Assembly: GCA_937923745.1 (NCBI GenBank)
Contig: CALDUO010000175.1
Coordinates: forward strand, 1 to 56,477
Reading direction: 5' to 3'
Origin: an uncultured Granulosicoccaceae bacterium
Lineage (GTDB): Bacteria; Pseudomonadota; Gammaproteobacteria; Granulosicoccales; Granulosicoccaceae
DNA: 56,477 bases
Part shown: piece after piece, positions 34,201 to 42,524 of the stretch
Layout of the letters: each line of letters begins with the position of its first letter
Position numbering within the stretch: the stretch's first letter is position 1
Position numbers and translations under genes: made by a program
The notes under the pieces: model-generated
The model's input: only the letters and a program-made list of their open reading frames with translations
Database searches by the model: none
What the model was told of the DNA's origin: nothing

Positions 34201-35296
34201 ATCTGTCGTAGGGCAGATTTAATTCACCGATCAACTGACTGAAGGTGAACTCCTGATGTTCGTATGCGTTCATCAGTTTTTCACGGACCGATTGCATCAG
34301 AGACGACAGCGTATCGTCATCTTTGATTTGATATCGGATAGGCAGCATGTTGACACAATGTCCGACTAACCCGTGCAACCCTGCGACCGACTGACCGGAC
34401 GCCGGTATACCGGTGATGATATCCGTGCGATGCGTAAGTTTGTGCAGGAACGCGACGTAACAGGAAAACAGCCACGAAAACCGTGTGCATTTTTGAGCGG
34501 TTGCTGCCTCCTGAATGCGATCGCATAACTCGGCGGTCAGAGGAACGTCAAGCCGGCTGCCCGCAAAGGTTCGTGTTGCTCCACGTGTTCCGTCAGTGGG
34601 TAAGTCCAGTGCATCCGGCTTGTCTTCAAACTGGTTTTTCCAGAAATCCAGTGCAATTTTCGCGCGCTCTGACTGCTGGTGTTTCGTGCAGTGTAAAACG
34701 TAGTCTGCGAAGGGTCGGGACTGTGGCAGTGGCGGCTGCTCGATGCCGAGTTGTCGGCGAAAAAACCATGCAAAGTCATTCATCAATACGCCGTGCGACC
34801 AACCGTCAGCGATGATGTGATGCAGCATGATGACCACGGTTGTGCTCGCCTGTTCGTACACAATATGTGTTCGCCACAATGGCTCCATCGTCAAATCGAA
34901 AGGACGGGTGACCAAGTCATGGCAAACAGACGCCAGTGTCGCTGTTGTTTCGCCGTCTTCGCGAAGATCGGTGATCGGGGCATAAAATACCTGGTGATCC
35001 AGAATAATCATCCGTTCACCTGAGCGGCTAAACCGTGCCCGAAGTGAGTCGTGACGTTTGGACAGGCTGTTTAATGCCAGCTGGACTGTCTGTTGACTGA
35101 CAATGCCATCGATACTGATTAAAAAACCTTCATTAAAGGCGCGCGATGCGTCGGGTCCGAACTGATCAGACAGCCAGATTTCATGCTGAGCCGGTGTGGG
35201 TGGCAGCGCTTGAGTGATTGTCATCGACGCCATGTCACTGCGTTGTCGGTCAGTGGTAATGGCTTGACTGGTTGAGTGAGAGTTTGTGTTCATCAT
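31271..35296 (-). CDS. NRPS module C-A-PCP with C-terminal hydrolase-fold domain
   Basis: 1341 residues from ATG 35296, which overlaps the previous stop as TGATG; a second ATG at 35293 is possible. Order: condensation domain (about 30-440) with HHIIADG at 159-165 and the TPAQHEIWLSDQFGPDASRAFNEG start that is typical of C domains taking a polyketide donor; adenylation domain (about 480-975) with YVIYTSGSTGNPKG; carrier domain with phosphopantetheine Ser1019 in DLGGHSLLA; then an alpha/beta-hydrolase-like domain (about 1075-1341). Pocket residues read by alignment to GrsA are D-I-L-Q-L-G-M-I-W-K, a glycine-type code. The hydrolase elbow is AAGIRFGG, with Arg where Ser is expected. The protein would condense the ketide from the 35296-41712 protein with glycine. 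Confidence 0.88.
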   Translation of the reverse strand: MMNTNSHSTSQAITTDRQRSDMASMTITQALPPTPAQHEIWLSDQFGPDASRAFNEGFLISIDGIVSQQTVQLALNSLSKRHDSLRARFSRSGERMIILDHQVFYAPITDLREDGETTATLASVCHDLVTRPFDLTMEPLWRTHIVYEQASTTVVIMLHHIIADGWSHGVLMNDFAWFFRRQLGIEQPPLPQSRPFADYVLHCTKHQQSERAKIALDFWKNQFEDKPDALDLPTDGTRGATRTFAGSRLDVPLTAELCDRIQEAATAQKCTRFSWLFSCYVAFLHKLTHRTDIITGIPASGQSVAGLHGLVGHCVNMLPIRYQIKDDDTLSSLMQSVREKLMNAYEHQEFTFSQLIGELNLPYDRSRIPLVSNTFNMDRETPRIELGDYYGSYQSLPREFENFEWFFNFACTDNSLTLECSFNSDLFGNETMKHRVAQFLNVVAQACKQPDLSLKSVSLFSPLDQRLLQQVNDTKRHHAASDGFVNLFEKTAFDQGDKKAVTFGNKSLTYKKLNEQANQLANYLLTKGLSPGDIVGICLPRGMAMLTTVIAVQKAGATWLPLDPGLPQQRLHYMMGHAGVRLLITQSNVDVDVPDKRTSILFLDQQTAKIATQRTRNPVKRYDPNQICYVIYTSGSTGNPKGVQISNHNLQNFLHAMQHRPGITADDRLLAVTTLSFDIAILELLLPLTLGASVVICSRDTLLDGAALADTLTSENITIMQATPGVWRLLVESGWQGKSNLKALTGGENLPGDLVAPLTTRTAELWNMYGPTETTIWSTCQQITDSAAPVRIGTPIDNTTVHLLNKQNQPVAIGATGELCIGGSGLSPGYLHQPELTDERFVEIEGQRLYRTGDLCRLHADGTLEYCTRIDTQIKLRGYRIETAEIETVLARHPDIIQAVVVLSTITPTDKRLVAWYTTRHGRSIGLADLKQHMKLHVPDYMLPQHFERLESIPETPNGKVDRKALPATPSAIDRQDTVALTHPPETDTEQAVATLWSELMGIDTPARNTNFFDLGGHSLLAVSFIRAVRERYSVTLPLRLLLSESLEQIALTINPDDRPSVLLAEESVQSTPANRVDSRFIRVGDQSLFTYVHCPTQPQATHAVVLCHAVGHEYMRSHRAMRQLATRLTDRGFYVLRFDYSGTGDSSGVDSDATIAAWTKEIKTAIAHLRMVSGCTRISAAGIRFGGTLLSQVSHEFDRLVLWDPVISGEEHLQTLATMHNDMLADLDRFRRARRRSKQEPSREMLGFHYNDVWQSQARDIHLQKRIVANARHLHCVWTKNSLSANDDKHHGKITEPGFTQHYTGDECHWHNAEQIDNAILPHTTQQKVVELLTVNYRNA

Positions 35297-38200
35297 CAGG
35301 CGCTTTGATAGAAAATAAGTGCGTCGGAATCTTCGGGGTCTGTCATAAACCACGCGGCTTCGCCGGTGTCTGTTAATCCAAGTACAGCATGTTCTGTTGG
35401 CGGATGATCGATAGTTGAAATACCCGCAGCGCGGTACGCGGCTACAGCTTGCTCCGACGTAGGGTAGGCCGGCGTATCGCTGTTAGTTGGCGCAGAGCTC
35501 GACTGCTGCTCGCTATCGTTCGTAATCTTCGCTGAGGTGACTCGCTGGTCTTCTGATCGTGGCGTTGTAGTACCGACCGGGTTATTCATCAGCGTTTGCT
35601 GTTTGTGTAATAGCGAATGGCTAACCTCATCGTTAGCGGCGCGCAGTCCAGCGACGTTGGTCCGTAAAACGTTTGTTGAATTTGCACCGCGCAAGAGGTC
35701 CAGCTGCTCATGCATAATTTGCAACTGTGCGGTGATCAATGCTTCTATGTCACCGGCGTCAGCGTTTTCGGTCGTTACATGTTCACTAATTGGTGGTTGT
35801 CCTTGATTTTGTGTCATAACGGGCTGTTCTGTATCAGGTGTTATGTGTGTTGTGAGTGGCTCTTTGGTCGCTGGCTGTAGTGACTCAATGTGTTTGCTGA
35901 GTAACGACAGCGTGCAATACTTTTCGCTTAAATCACGAAATGAGACGTTAATGTCGAAGGTGTCTTTTATCAGATGCCCTGTGCGCGTCATAAACAGTGA
36001 GTCGAGTCCTGCATCAACGAAGTCAGTGTCTTCGGTGATATCGTCGAGATTAATGCCGGACGACTCGGTCAACAGTCGGCGCAGTTGTACCTGAATAGTC
36101 TCAGGTGGTGGTGTCTCAGCGTGTGGTGCCGGTATGGCCGTAACGGCTATGTCACGAACCGGTTGCGTGAGCACAGGGTGACGCTTCGCTGGCTCTAACC
36201 AGTATCGAGTGGGTTCGAACGCATAACCGGGCAACGGCATGGGTTGTCCGGATCCTGTGTCCATCAGCGCTTCGAGGTCCAGGTCAAGATGATTCACCCA
36301 TAAACTGCCAGCGGCGGCGAGCAATGCTATCTGCTCTTGCCGGGGTTCGCCGCTGCGTGGCAGTGATGCCACCGCAGGCCTGGTTGGCTGTGCAACACCC
36401 GTTGAATGTGTAGAGTCTTGAGTGGCTGATGACTGGCGCAGCATTTGTGTGGCCAGTGCAGTGCCTGTTTTACCAGGTCCTATTTCCAGGAAAGCTGCGT
36501 CGGTATCGTTAATCAGTGTATTGATACCGTGTGCGAATTTCACTGGCCGTCTGATATGCATGGCCCAGTAGTCAGCGCTGGTTGCCTCGTGGTCTGTGAT
36601 CCATGTGCCGGTGGCGCTGGAGACAAATGGAATCTTGGGTGCGTGAAGCTCAGCCGTGCTCACTATTTGTTTAAACGGTGATACAGCGTCGTCCATCATG
36701 GGCGAATGAAACGCGTGCGAGGTGACGAGCAGGCGACACGGCACATCGAGACGCCGATAGTGTGCCTCGAGTGCGTCAATTGTCTCTGTGGGTCCGGCAA
36801 TAACACACTGGTCAGGACCATTGATCGCAGCTACCGACGTGGTGGGTGGCAGCGCATCGCCCAGAGACTCCTCCAATGCATCCACACCTAACCTGACACT
36901 CAGCATGGAGCCTTCAGGCATTGACTGCATGAGTCTGCCGCGTTCACTGACCAGTCGTATGGCGTCATCCAATGAGAACACACCCGCCAAATGAGCAGCC
37001 AAATAGTCCCCGATGCTATGGCCCAATAATGCGCAGGGCGTGACGTTTGCACTTTTCCACAACGCCGCCAACGCATAACCCAACGAAAACAACGCCGGTT
37101 GGGTGTAACGGGTCTGATCCAGTTGACTCGCATCAGACGAGAACATAATGGCTTTTAAATCAACAGCAGTTTGTGATTCGTAGACCATGAAACACTGATC
37201 CAGTGCGTGCTTAAATTCGGGATATCGACCATAGAGATCCTGTCCCATCCCTGCGTACTGTGAGCCTTGTCCCGGCACGATGAACGCGACTGACGACGAT
37301 GGTCTGCCCTTGTGAGTTGCCGCGGATACCGCATCACCTGTACGGGTAATCAGAGCCTCGTGTCCGGGCCCGGTCGTGATCACTGAAAAGCTACGGTGGT
37401 TGAATGGCGCACGATGAGCACGCAGTGTTCTGGCCACCTGCTGCGCGTCAGGACATGATGGTTGGGTGTTACAAAACAGTGCGCGAATCTGTGTTGCATT
37501 ACGTTTGCAGGCGTCGATGGTTTTGCCGCTGTGTAGCAATAGCTGTGGCTGTCCCGCCGGTGCCGTGGCGGATACCGCTTGATCAGTCGGTGTGATAGCT
37601 GTGGTGTGGCTAATAGATGGCGCTTCTTGCACGACGACATGAGCGTTGGTGCCGCCAACACCAAAAGAGCTAACCCCGGCAACCCGTGCTTGTCCGTTTT
37701 CTGTGGTCCAGTCTTTTAACGAGGCATTCACATAAAACGGCGACGTCTCAAAATCTATCCTGTGGTTTGGTTTGGTGTAGTTGATGCTCGGTGGAAGTTG
37801 TTGATGTACAAGTGCGAGGCAGGTTTTGATGAACCCGGCAACACCTGCCGCTGCGGTGACGTGACCTATATTACTTTTTACTGATCCCACCGCGCAGTAA
37901 CCGGTGGCGTCAGTGTATTGCCGATAGGCCTGTGTCAGTGCAGCGATTTCAACCGGATCACCAACCGGCGTTGCTGTTCCGTGCGCTTCAACATACGACA
38001 CAGCAGAGGCGGGCAGCCCTGCTGATGTCAGTGCGTCTGTAATAACTTGAGCTTGCCCTTCAATGCCGGGCGACATAAAACTCATTTTGTCGCCGCCATC
38101 GTTGTTGATTGCAGCACCCCGAACAATGGCGATTATTCGGTCACCGTTGGCGGTAGCGTCACTGAGTCTTTTGAGAACCACGACGCCAGCGCCATCGCTA

Positions 38201-41200
38201 AACAAGGTGCCGGAGGCGTTGTCATCAAACGGACTGCAGTGTCCGTCACGACTCATAATGTCACCGTCTTGGTGAACATGACCGGCGTTGACGGGGCTGG
38301 TGACTGAAGCTGCACCGGCCAAGGCCATGTCACAACGACCTGCCTTGAGCGCGTGAAAGGCTTCGACAATAGCGACCAATGAGGTCGAACAGGCCGTATG
38401 CAAACTAATGGCGGGCCCTTTTAAATTTAGCTTGTGCGCAATACGCGTGGCGACATAGTCTTTTTCGTTGCCGATGGAGGTTTGCAGGACACCCAGTCGG
38501 TTAACGATTTCGGGGTGTGACAGTACATTGTGCGTGTAGTAGGTGTTGTTGTTAACACCGGCATAAACCGCAATTTTGTTGTTCTTCGGAACGACGACAC
38601 CGGCATTTTCCAAAGCATGCCAGCACAGCTGTAAAAGCACACGTTGTTGAGGGTCCATAACAGTTGCTTCGACAGGATTGACACCAAAAAATTCAGCGTC
38701 AAAAGTGTCGACCTCATCGAGAATACCGCGTACTGCTACGTAATTTGGATCATTGGTTAACGAAGATGAAAGGTTGTTATCGAGCTCGTCGGCGGTAAAG
38801 TGCGTCAGAGTCTCTTTGCCGTCGATCAGGTTCTGCCAAAAAGCTTCCACCGATGATGCGCCCGGAAAACGAGCCGCCATACCAATAACAGCAATATCCT
38901 CGTCGGCAAATTGCTGTGTTCGGCCGTCAGTGTTGTTGTGGGCGTTGGCCGACGTGTTGCTACCGCTGTGGCCGGTGGATGTGCCGATCGTCACAGTGCT
39001 GTCGCGTGTTGCCGAAGCTGCATCGGCGGCTCGGGGTGCTCCTGCGGTGCTGCCAATTGCCGCGTCTGCGTCTCTTGGGGTAATTTCCCGGGGTTGCAGT
39101 TTTCTTAAATTTTCTGCTAGCGCGGTTATAGTGGGTGCCTTAAACAGATCCACAATACCAACGTGATAACCGGACTCTGTTCGGAGTCTGCCAAGCATAC
39201 GAACAGCACTTATTGAGTTGCCACCCAGCTCGAAAAAACTGTCGTCGATACCCACGCTGTCAATCCCGAGGACATCGCACCATAACAGTGACAGCATTTT
39301 TTCCTGCTCACCGACAGCCGGTACAAACAATGTCGCAAGGCCCGGTCTGACCGGTTTAGGTTGAGGTAATGCCTGACGGGCGATTTTTCCGTTGGGTGTT
39401 ACCGGCATTGCATACACATGCTCAAAATAGCGCGGCACCATATAGGCCGGTACATGCTGCGCCACGTATTCTGATAGTGCTGACGCAGACACAGGTTCCC
39501 GGTTTACCGAGGTGTACCAGGCTACCAATTGGGGTTCCCGGTCGGCAGATGCTGACAACCCCACGATGGATTGTTGTACAGCGTTATGTTCCGACAGCAC
39601 AGACTCAATCTCACCGGTTTCAATGCGAAAACCGCGTAACTTAATCTGGTTATCGATACGACCGATATAGTCGAGCGATCCGTCCGCCAGCAGTCGGCAT
39701 AAATCACCGGTGCGGTACAGTCGCTCACCACTGAGGGAGACGAATCGCTCGTCGGTGAGATCGGGGCGATGCAAATAACCCTGGCTGACGCCCAACCCGC
39801 CAATACACAGCTCGCCGGTGAGTCCTATCGCAACCGGATTGTTGTGGGCATCGAGAATACGCACCGTCGTGTTATCAATGGGCTGCCCAATACGAATGGG
39901 TGTCTGCGCATTGGTGATTTTTTGGCAAGTTGACCAAATGGTTGTTTCGGTAGGTCCGTACAGATTCCACAGTGCATGGGTTCGCTGCAATAAGGGTGCG
40001 ACTAAATCCGGTGGCAGACTTTCGCCGCCTGCGAGTGCGTTTAGATCCTGTTTACCCGTCCAGCCTGACTCAAGTAACAATCGCCAAACCGTGGGGGTTG
40101 CCTGCATCACGGTGACACTGTGCCGGGTCAGTGCGTCAGCGAGTGCGTGGCCGTCCAGTACTGTATGGCGATCACAGACCACGACCGAAGCGCCCACCGT
40201 GAGTGGCAGCAACAATTCGAGTATTGCAATATCAAACGACAATGTCGTTACAGCCAAAAGCGTATCGTTGCGATCAATGCCAGGGGTAGATTGCATCGCC
40301 ATTAAAAAATTCTGTAAGTTTCGATGCGTGACACGCACCCCCTTGGGTTTGCCGGTGGAGCCTGAGGTGTAAATGACATAGGCCGTGGCATCTGCATCAA
40401 AGGCTCTGGCCGGTGAAGTGATTGGCTGGGTATTCAACGACGCCTCATCGTTGTCGAGTAAGACAAGGCGTGTATGAGTCTCTGCCCAGATATCAGCAAC
40501 GCTGGATGCTGTGACTAACATCGACACTCTGGCATGATCGACGGTGTAATGTAGCCGTGACTCCGGATGATCAGGATCCAGTGGTAACCAGGCGGCTCCG
40601 GTTTTTTGAATAGCCAGCATGGCTGTCACCATCTCGATACCGCGCGGCAGACAAATGCCGATAATGTCTTGCCGTTTTGCACCACAGGTGATCAAGTGAT
40701 GCGCCAGTTGATTGGATCGGATAGCGAGTTGTTCGTAGCTCAGCGAACCCGTGTTATCCGCAACAGCTGTTCGCTCTGCATGGCGCTCTACACTGATGGA
40801 AAACTGCGCCAGGAAACCCAGTGTCGGATCCAGTGGGACAGTCGTGTCATTCACACGGCTGATCAGATCCTGATCGCGCTGTGTGATCAGCGAGATTGTA
40901 TCCAACGGTGTGTCGGGTTCGTGACTGAGTTGCGTCAGAACTTTTAGGAATTGATCCAGTCGATGCACGATCGTGTCGTGGCCGTTGAGCTGCGTGTTGA
41001 ATGTGCACTCAATGCATAGCGTGTCATCGGTTGCTTGCCCGTTGATGGGCTTCAGATGAATGAGCCAGTCTGGTTGCAGCGTTGTGTCACCGGCTGTTGC
41101 GCAGTGGTAAAAAAAGCCGGTAGAGGTCGGGTGTAATTCACTTGCTACGGTGGCAGTGTCTGCTGCCCGCGCTGCGGCCGTTAGTAAAACATCCTCGGAT

Positions 41201-41712
41201 GCAGCGTTAGACCATTGCTGGTTGATCTGCGTTAGCAGTGAGGCCAGTGTTGGGCCGACAGAGGTGACTACGACCTGATGGCACGCGCTCGCTAACGAAT
41301 CAACGGCTGAGGGAAGCTTGCGAAGCTGCGCGGCGGTAAACGTTATATCCTGACTGCCAGTCAACTTGTACAAAAAAGCGGCGTAGCAGGCAGACGTCCA
41401 GACAGCCTCAGTGGTGCCTTGTTCTGCCGCGGCTCGATTGATCAGTCGCTGCAATGCTTCGGCAATCGGCATCAGCACCGTTTCAAATACTGGTGCCGCC
41501 CCCGAATTCAACGCGTAGTCCGAATCAGAGTGAGCTTGTCGGGAGTAATGCGAGCGAGGGTAGTCCGTGGGCAAATCTGCCATAACGGCAGGTGCCGTGG
41601 TTGTGCCTGACTCTGCCGTAAAACCTGCTCGCAGATCTGGCACAGACAGCACCTGCGATTGGCGGTCAGAGCAGGCCGCTGTTGGCGGTTTTTCGGGTGT
41701 TGGACGACTCAA
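35296..41712 (-). CDS. Hybrid NRPS-PKS: partial C-A-PCP-KS-AT-ACP
   Basis: 2138 residues. Residues about 86-290 match only the C-terminal lobe of a condensation domain and lack HHxxxDG. The A domain (about 300-795) has YVIYTSGSTGKPKG and a pocket code D-I-L-Q-L-G-L-I-W-K, glycine-type. The PCP Ser is 833 (ELGGNSIS). The KS (about 935-1370) has the active Cys1108 in TACSTS plus AHGTATPVGDP and NIGHVTAAAG. The AT (about 1470-1790) has GHSIGDY with Ser1566 and an HAFH motif, predicting malonyl-CoA. The ACP Ser is 1905 (GLDSL). No KR, DH, ER or MT is present, so the keto group should remain. After the ACP come a coiled-coil-like LQIMHEQLDLLRG and a C-terminal WFMTDPEDSDALIFYQ segment. The start is TTG; no ATG exists upstream before a stop. 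Confidence 0.9.
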   Translation of the reverse strand: MSRPTPEKPPTAACSDRQSQVLSVPDLRAGFTAESGTTTAPAVMADLPTDYPRSHYSRQAHSDSDYALNSGAAPVFETVLMPIAEALQRLINRAAAEQGTTEAVWTSACYAAFLYKLTGSQDITFTAAQLRKLPSAVDSLASACHQVVVTSVGPTLASLLTQINQQWSNAASEDVLLTAAARAADTATVASELHPTSTGFFYHCATAGDTTLQPDWLIHLKPINGQATDDTLCIECTFNTQLNGHDTIVHRLDQFLKVLTQLSHEPDTPLDTISLITQRDQDLISRVNDTTVPLDPTLGFLAQFSISVERHAERTAVADNTGSLSYEQLAIRSNQLAHHLITCGAKRQDIIGICLPRGIEMVTAMLAIQKTGAAWLPLDPDHPESRLHYTVDHARVSMLVTASSVADIWAETHTRLVLLDNDEASLNTQPITSPARAFDADATAYVIYTSGSTGKPKGVRVTHRNLQNFLMAMQSTPGIDRNDTLLAVTTLSFDIAILELLLPLTVGASVVVCDRHTVLDGHALADALTRHSVTVMQATPTVWRLLLESGWTGKQDLNALAGGESLPPDLVAPLLQRTHALWNLYGPTETTIWSTCQKITNAQTPIRIGQPIDNTTVRILDAHNNPVAIGLTGELCIGGLGVSQGYLHRPDLTDERFVSLSGERLYRTGDLCRLLADGSLDYIGRIDNQIKLRGFRIETGEIESVLSEHNAVQQSIVGLSASADREPQLVAWYTSVNREPVSASALSEYVAQHVPAYMVPRYFEHVYAMPVTPNGKIARQALPQPKPVRPGLATLFVPAVGEQEKMLSLLWCDVLGIDSVGIDDSFFELGGNSISAVRMLGRLRTESGYHVGIVDLFKAPTITALAENLRKLQPREITPRDADAAIGSTAGAPRAADAASATRDSTVTIGTSTGHSGSNTSANAHNNTDGRTQQFADEDIAVIGMAARFPGASSVEAFWQNLIDGKETLTHFTADELDNNLSSSLTNDPNYVAVRGILDEVDTFDAEFFGVNPVEATVMDPQQRVLLQLCWHALENAGVVVPKNNKIAVYAGVNNNTYYTHNVLSHPEIVNRLGVLQTSIGNEKDYVATRIAHKLNLKGPAISLHTACSTSLVAIVEAFHALKAGRCDMALAGAASVTSPVNAGHVHQDGDIMSRDGHCSPFDDNASGTLFSDGAGVVVLKRLSDATANGDRIIAIVRGAAINNDGGDKMSFMSPGIEGQAQVITDALTSAGLPASAVSYVEAHGTATPVGDPVEIAALTQAYRQYTDATGYCAVGSVKSNIGHVTAAAGVAGFIKTCLALVHQQLPPSINYTKPNHRIDFETSPFYVNASLKDWTTENGQARVAGVSSFGVGGTNAHVVVQEAPSISHTTAITPTDQAVSATAPAGQPQLLLHSGKTIDACKRNATQIRALFCNTQPSCPDAQQVARTLRAHRAPFNHRSFSVITTGPGHEALITRTGDAVSAATHKGRPSSSVAFIVPGQGSQYAGMGQDLYGRYPEFKHALDQCFMVYESQTAVDLKAIMFSSDASQLDQTRYTQPALFSLGYALAALWKSANVTPCALLGHSIGDYLAAHLAGVFSLDDAIRLVSERGRLMQSMPEGSMLSVRLGVDALEESLGDALPPTTSVAAINGPDQCVIAGPTETIDALEAHYRRLDVPCRLLVTSHAFHSPMMDDAVSPFKQIVSTAELHAPKIPFVSSATGTWITDHEATSADYWAMHIRRPVKFAHGINTLINDTDAAFLEIGPGKTGTALATQMLRQSSATQDSTHSTGVAQPTRPAVASLPRSGEPRQEQIALLAAAGSLWVNHLDLDLEALMDTGSGQPMPLPGYAFEPTRYWLEPAKRHPVLTQPVRDIAVTAIPAPHAETPPPETIQVQLRRLLTESSGINLDDITEDTDFVDAGLDSLFMTRTGHLIKDTFDINVSFRDLSEKYCTLSLLSKHIESLQPATKEPLTTHITPDTEQPVMTQNQGQPPISEHVTTENADAGDIEALITAQLQIMHEQLDLLRGANSTNVLRTNVAGLRAANDEVSHSLLHKQQTLMNNPVGTTTPRSEDQRVTSAKITNDSEQQSSSAPTNSDTPAYPTSEQAVAAYRAAGISTIDHPPTEHAVLGLTDTGEAAWFMTDPEDSDALIFYQSA

Positions 41713-42065
41713 CTGGATATGCTCACTGATTGCCGGGGGTGTCCCGGTCCGAAGTAACGTAAACGTTCACGGTTGTTAGCGGCCGTACTCTTATTAAGTA
41801 CAGGCGGAACCGATGATTTTCCGCTTCTTGTCGTCGTTGAGTGGCCCTGGTGTGCTCGTGCTTTAATCTCCAGGCAGTTTTTAAACGATATGGCGCAATT
41901 TCATGACATTTTTAGTCATTTCGGCGCTATTTCGGTGCTAAATCGGTATCGATCTGACGCGCTTTTATCAAGTTAGCTGAATGCGAACTGGTTCAACCCA
42001 GCTGTGGACAGCTGGCGTGGGGCGCTTTAGTCTGAGTGCATTGTCGAATAACCCGAGAATCGCCG
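41713..42065. promoter_or_regulatory. Divergent region upstream of the NRPS-PKS operon
   Basis: 353 bp between the minus-strand assembly-line gene and the plus-strand GFA gene, without another supported gene. Two inverted repeats lie close to the biosynthetic start: AACGTAAACGTT (41756-41767; 5-bp arms, AA centre) and GTACT (41785-41789) / AGTAC (41797-41801). They are candidate operators. The reading frame of the assembly-line protein stays open for 18 codons upstream of its TTG before meeting a stop. Confidence 0.45.
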
Positions 42066-42488
42066 ATGACTCGTCACACCAGCAAACCCACGTCAACACA
42101 TGTCAGCGGTTCATGCCTGTGTGGCCGGGTGCGCATGCAAGTCGCTGAATTCGATACCCAGGTGGTCGCATGCCACTGCAGTCAATGTCGAAAGCAGACT
42201 GGCAGCTATTACCATGCGGCGTCGGTTCTCGACAGCAATCTCACGATGGAAGGTCGTGAATTTGTGAAGGAGTACGCAGCGTCCGATTTTGCAAAGCGCG
42301 GGTTTTGCAGCGAATGCGGCTCTGCGTTGTACTGGAAACAAAATGACGCCGACACGACATCCGTGATGGTCGGTCATTTTGATAACCCAACCGGTCTGCG
42401 TACCATCGGACACATTTTTGTGGACGACATGGGTGATTACTACACACTCGACCCCGAGCTTCCGCAATATCCGCAATCGGATACCTAA
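42066..42488 (+). CDS. GFA/CENP-V domain zinc-binding protein
   Basis: About 140 residues from ATG 42066 (a GTG at 42036 would add ten). The glutathione-dependent formaldehyde-activating (GFA) fold is shown by GSCLCGRVRMQV, ACHCSQCRKQTGSYYHAAS and GFCSECGSALYW: a Cys-x-Cys, a Cys-His-Cys-x2-Cys and a Cys-x2-Cys set of zinc ligands in the usual order. Members bind zinc at structural and putative catalytic sites; formaldehyde-glutathione chemistry was shown for only some, and most have no known substrate. It diverges from the NRPS-PKS operon and is followed by a DMT permease 36 bp later, probably in one transcript. Confidence 0.88.
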   Translation: MTRHTSKPTSTHVSGSCLCGRVRMQVAEFDTQVVACHCSQCRKQTGSYYHAASVLDSNLTMEGREFVKEYAASDFAKRGFCSECGSALYWKQNDADTTSVMVGHFDNPTGLRTIGHIFVDDMGDYYTLDPELPQYPQSDT

Positions 42489-42524
42489 TGCACCTGAACG
42501 ATGCCGCGGGGCGGCCCAACTGAC

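Noticed and set aside
42111..42519. Minus-strand frames opposite the GFA gene
   Set aside because: The plus strand encodes a complete zinc-binding GFA domain; the opposite frames are Arg/Cys-rich shadows.
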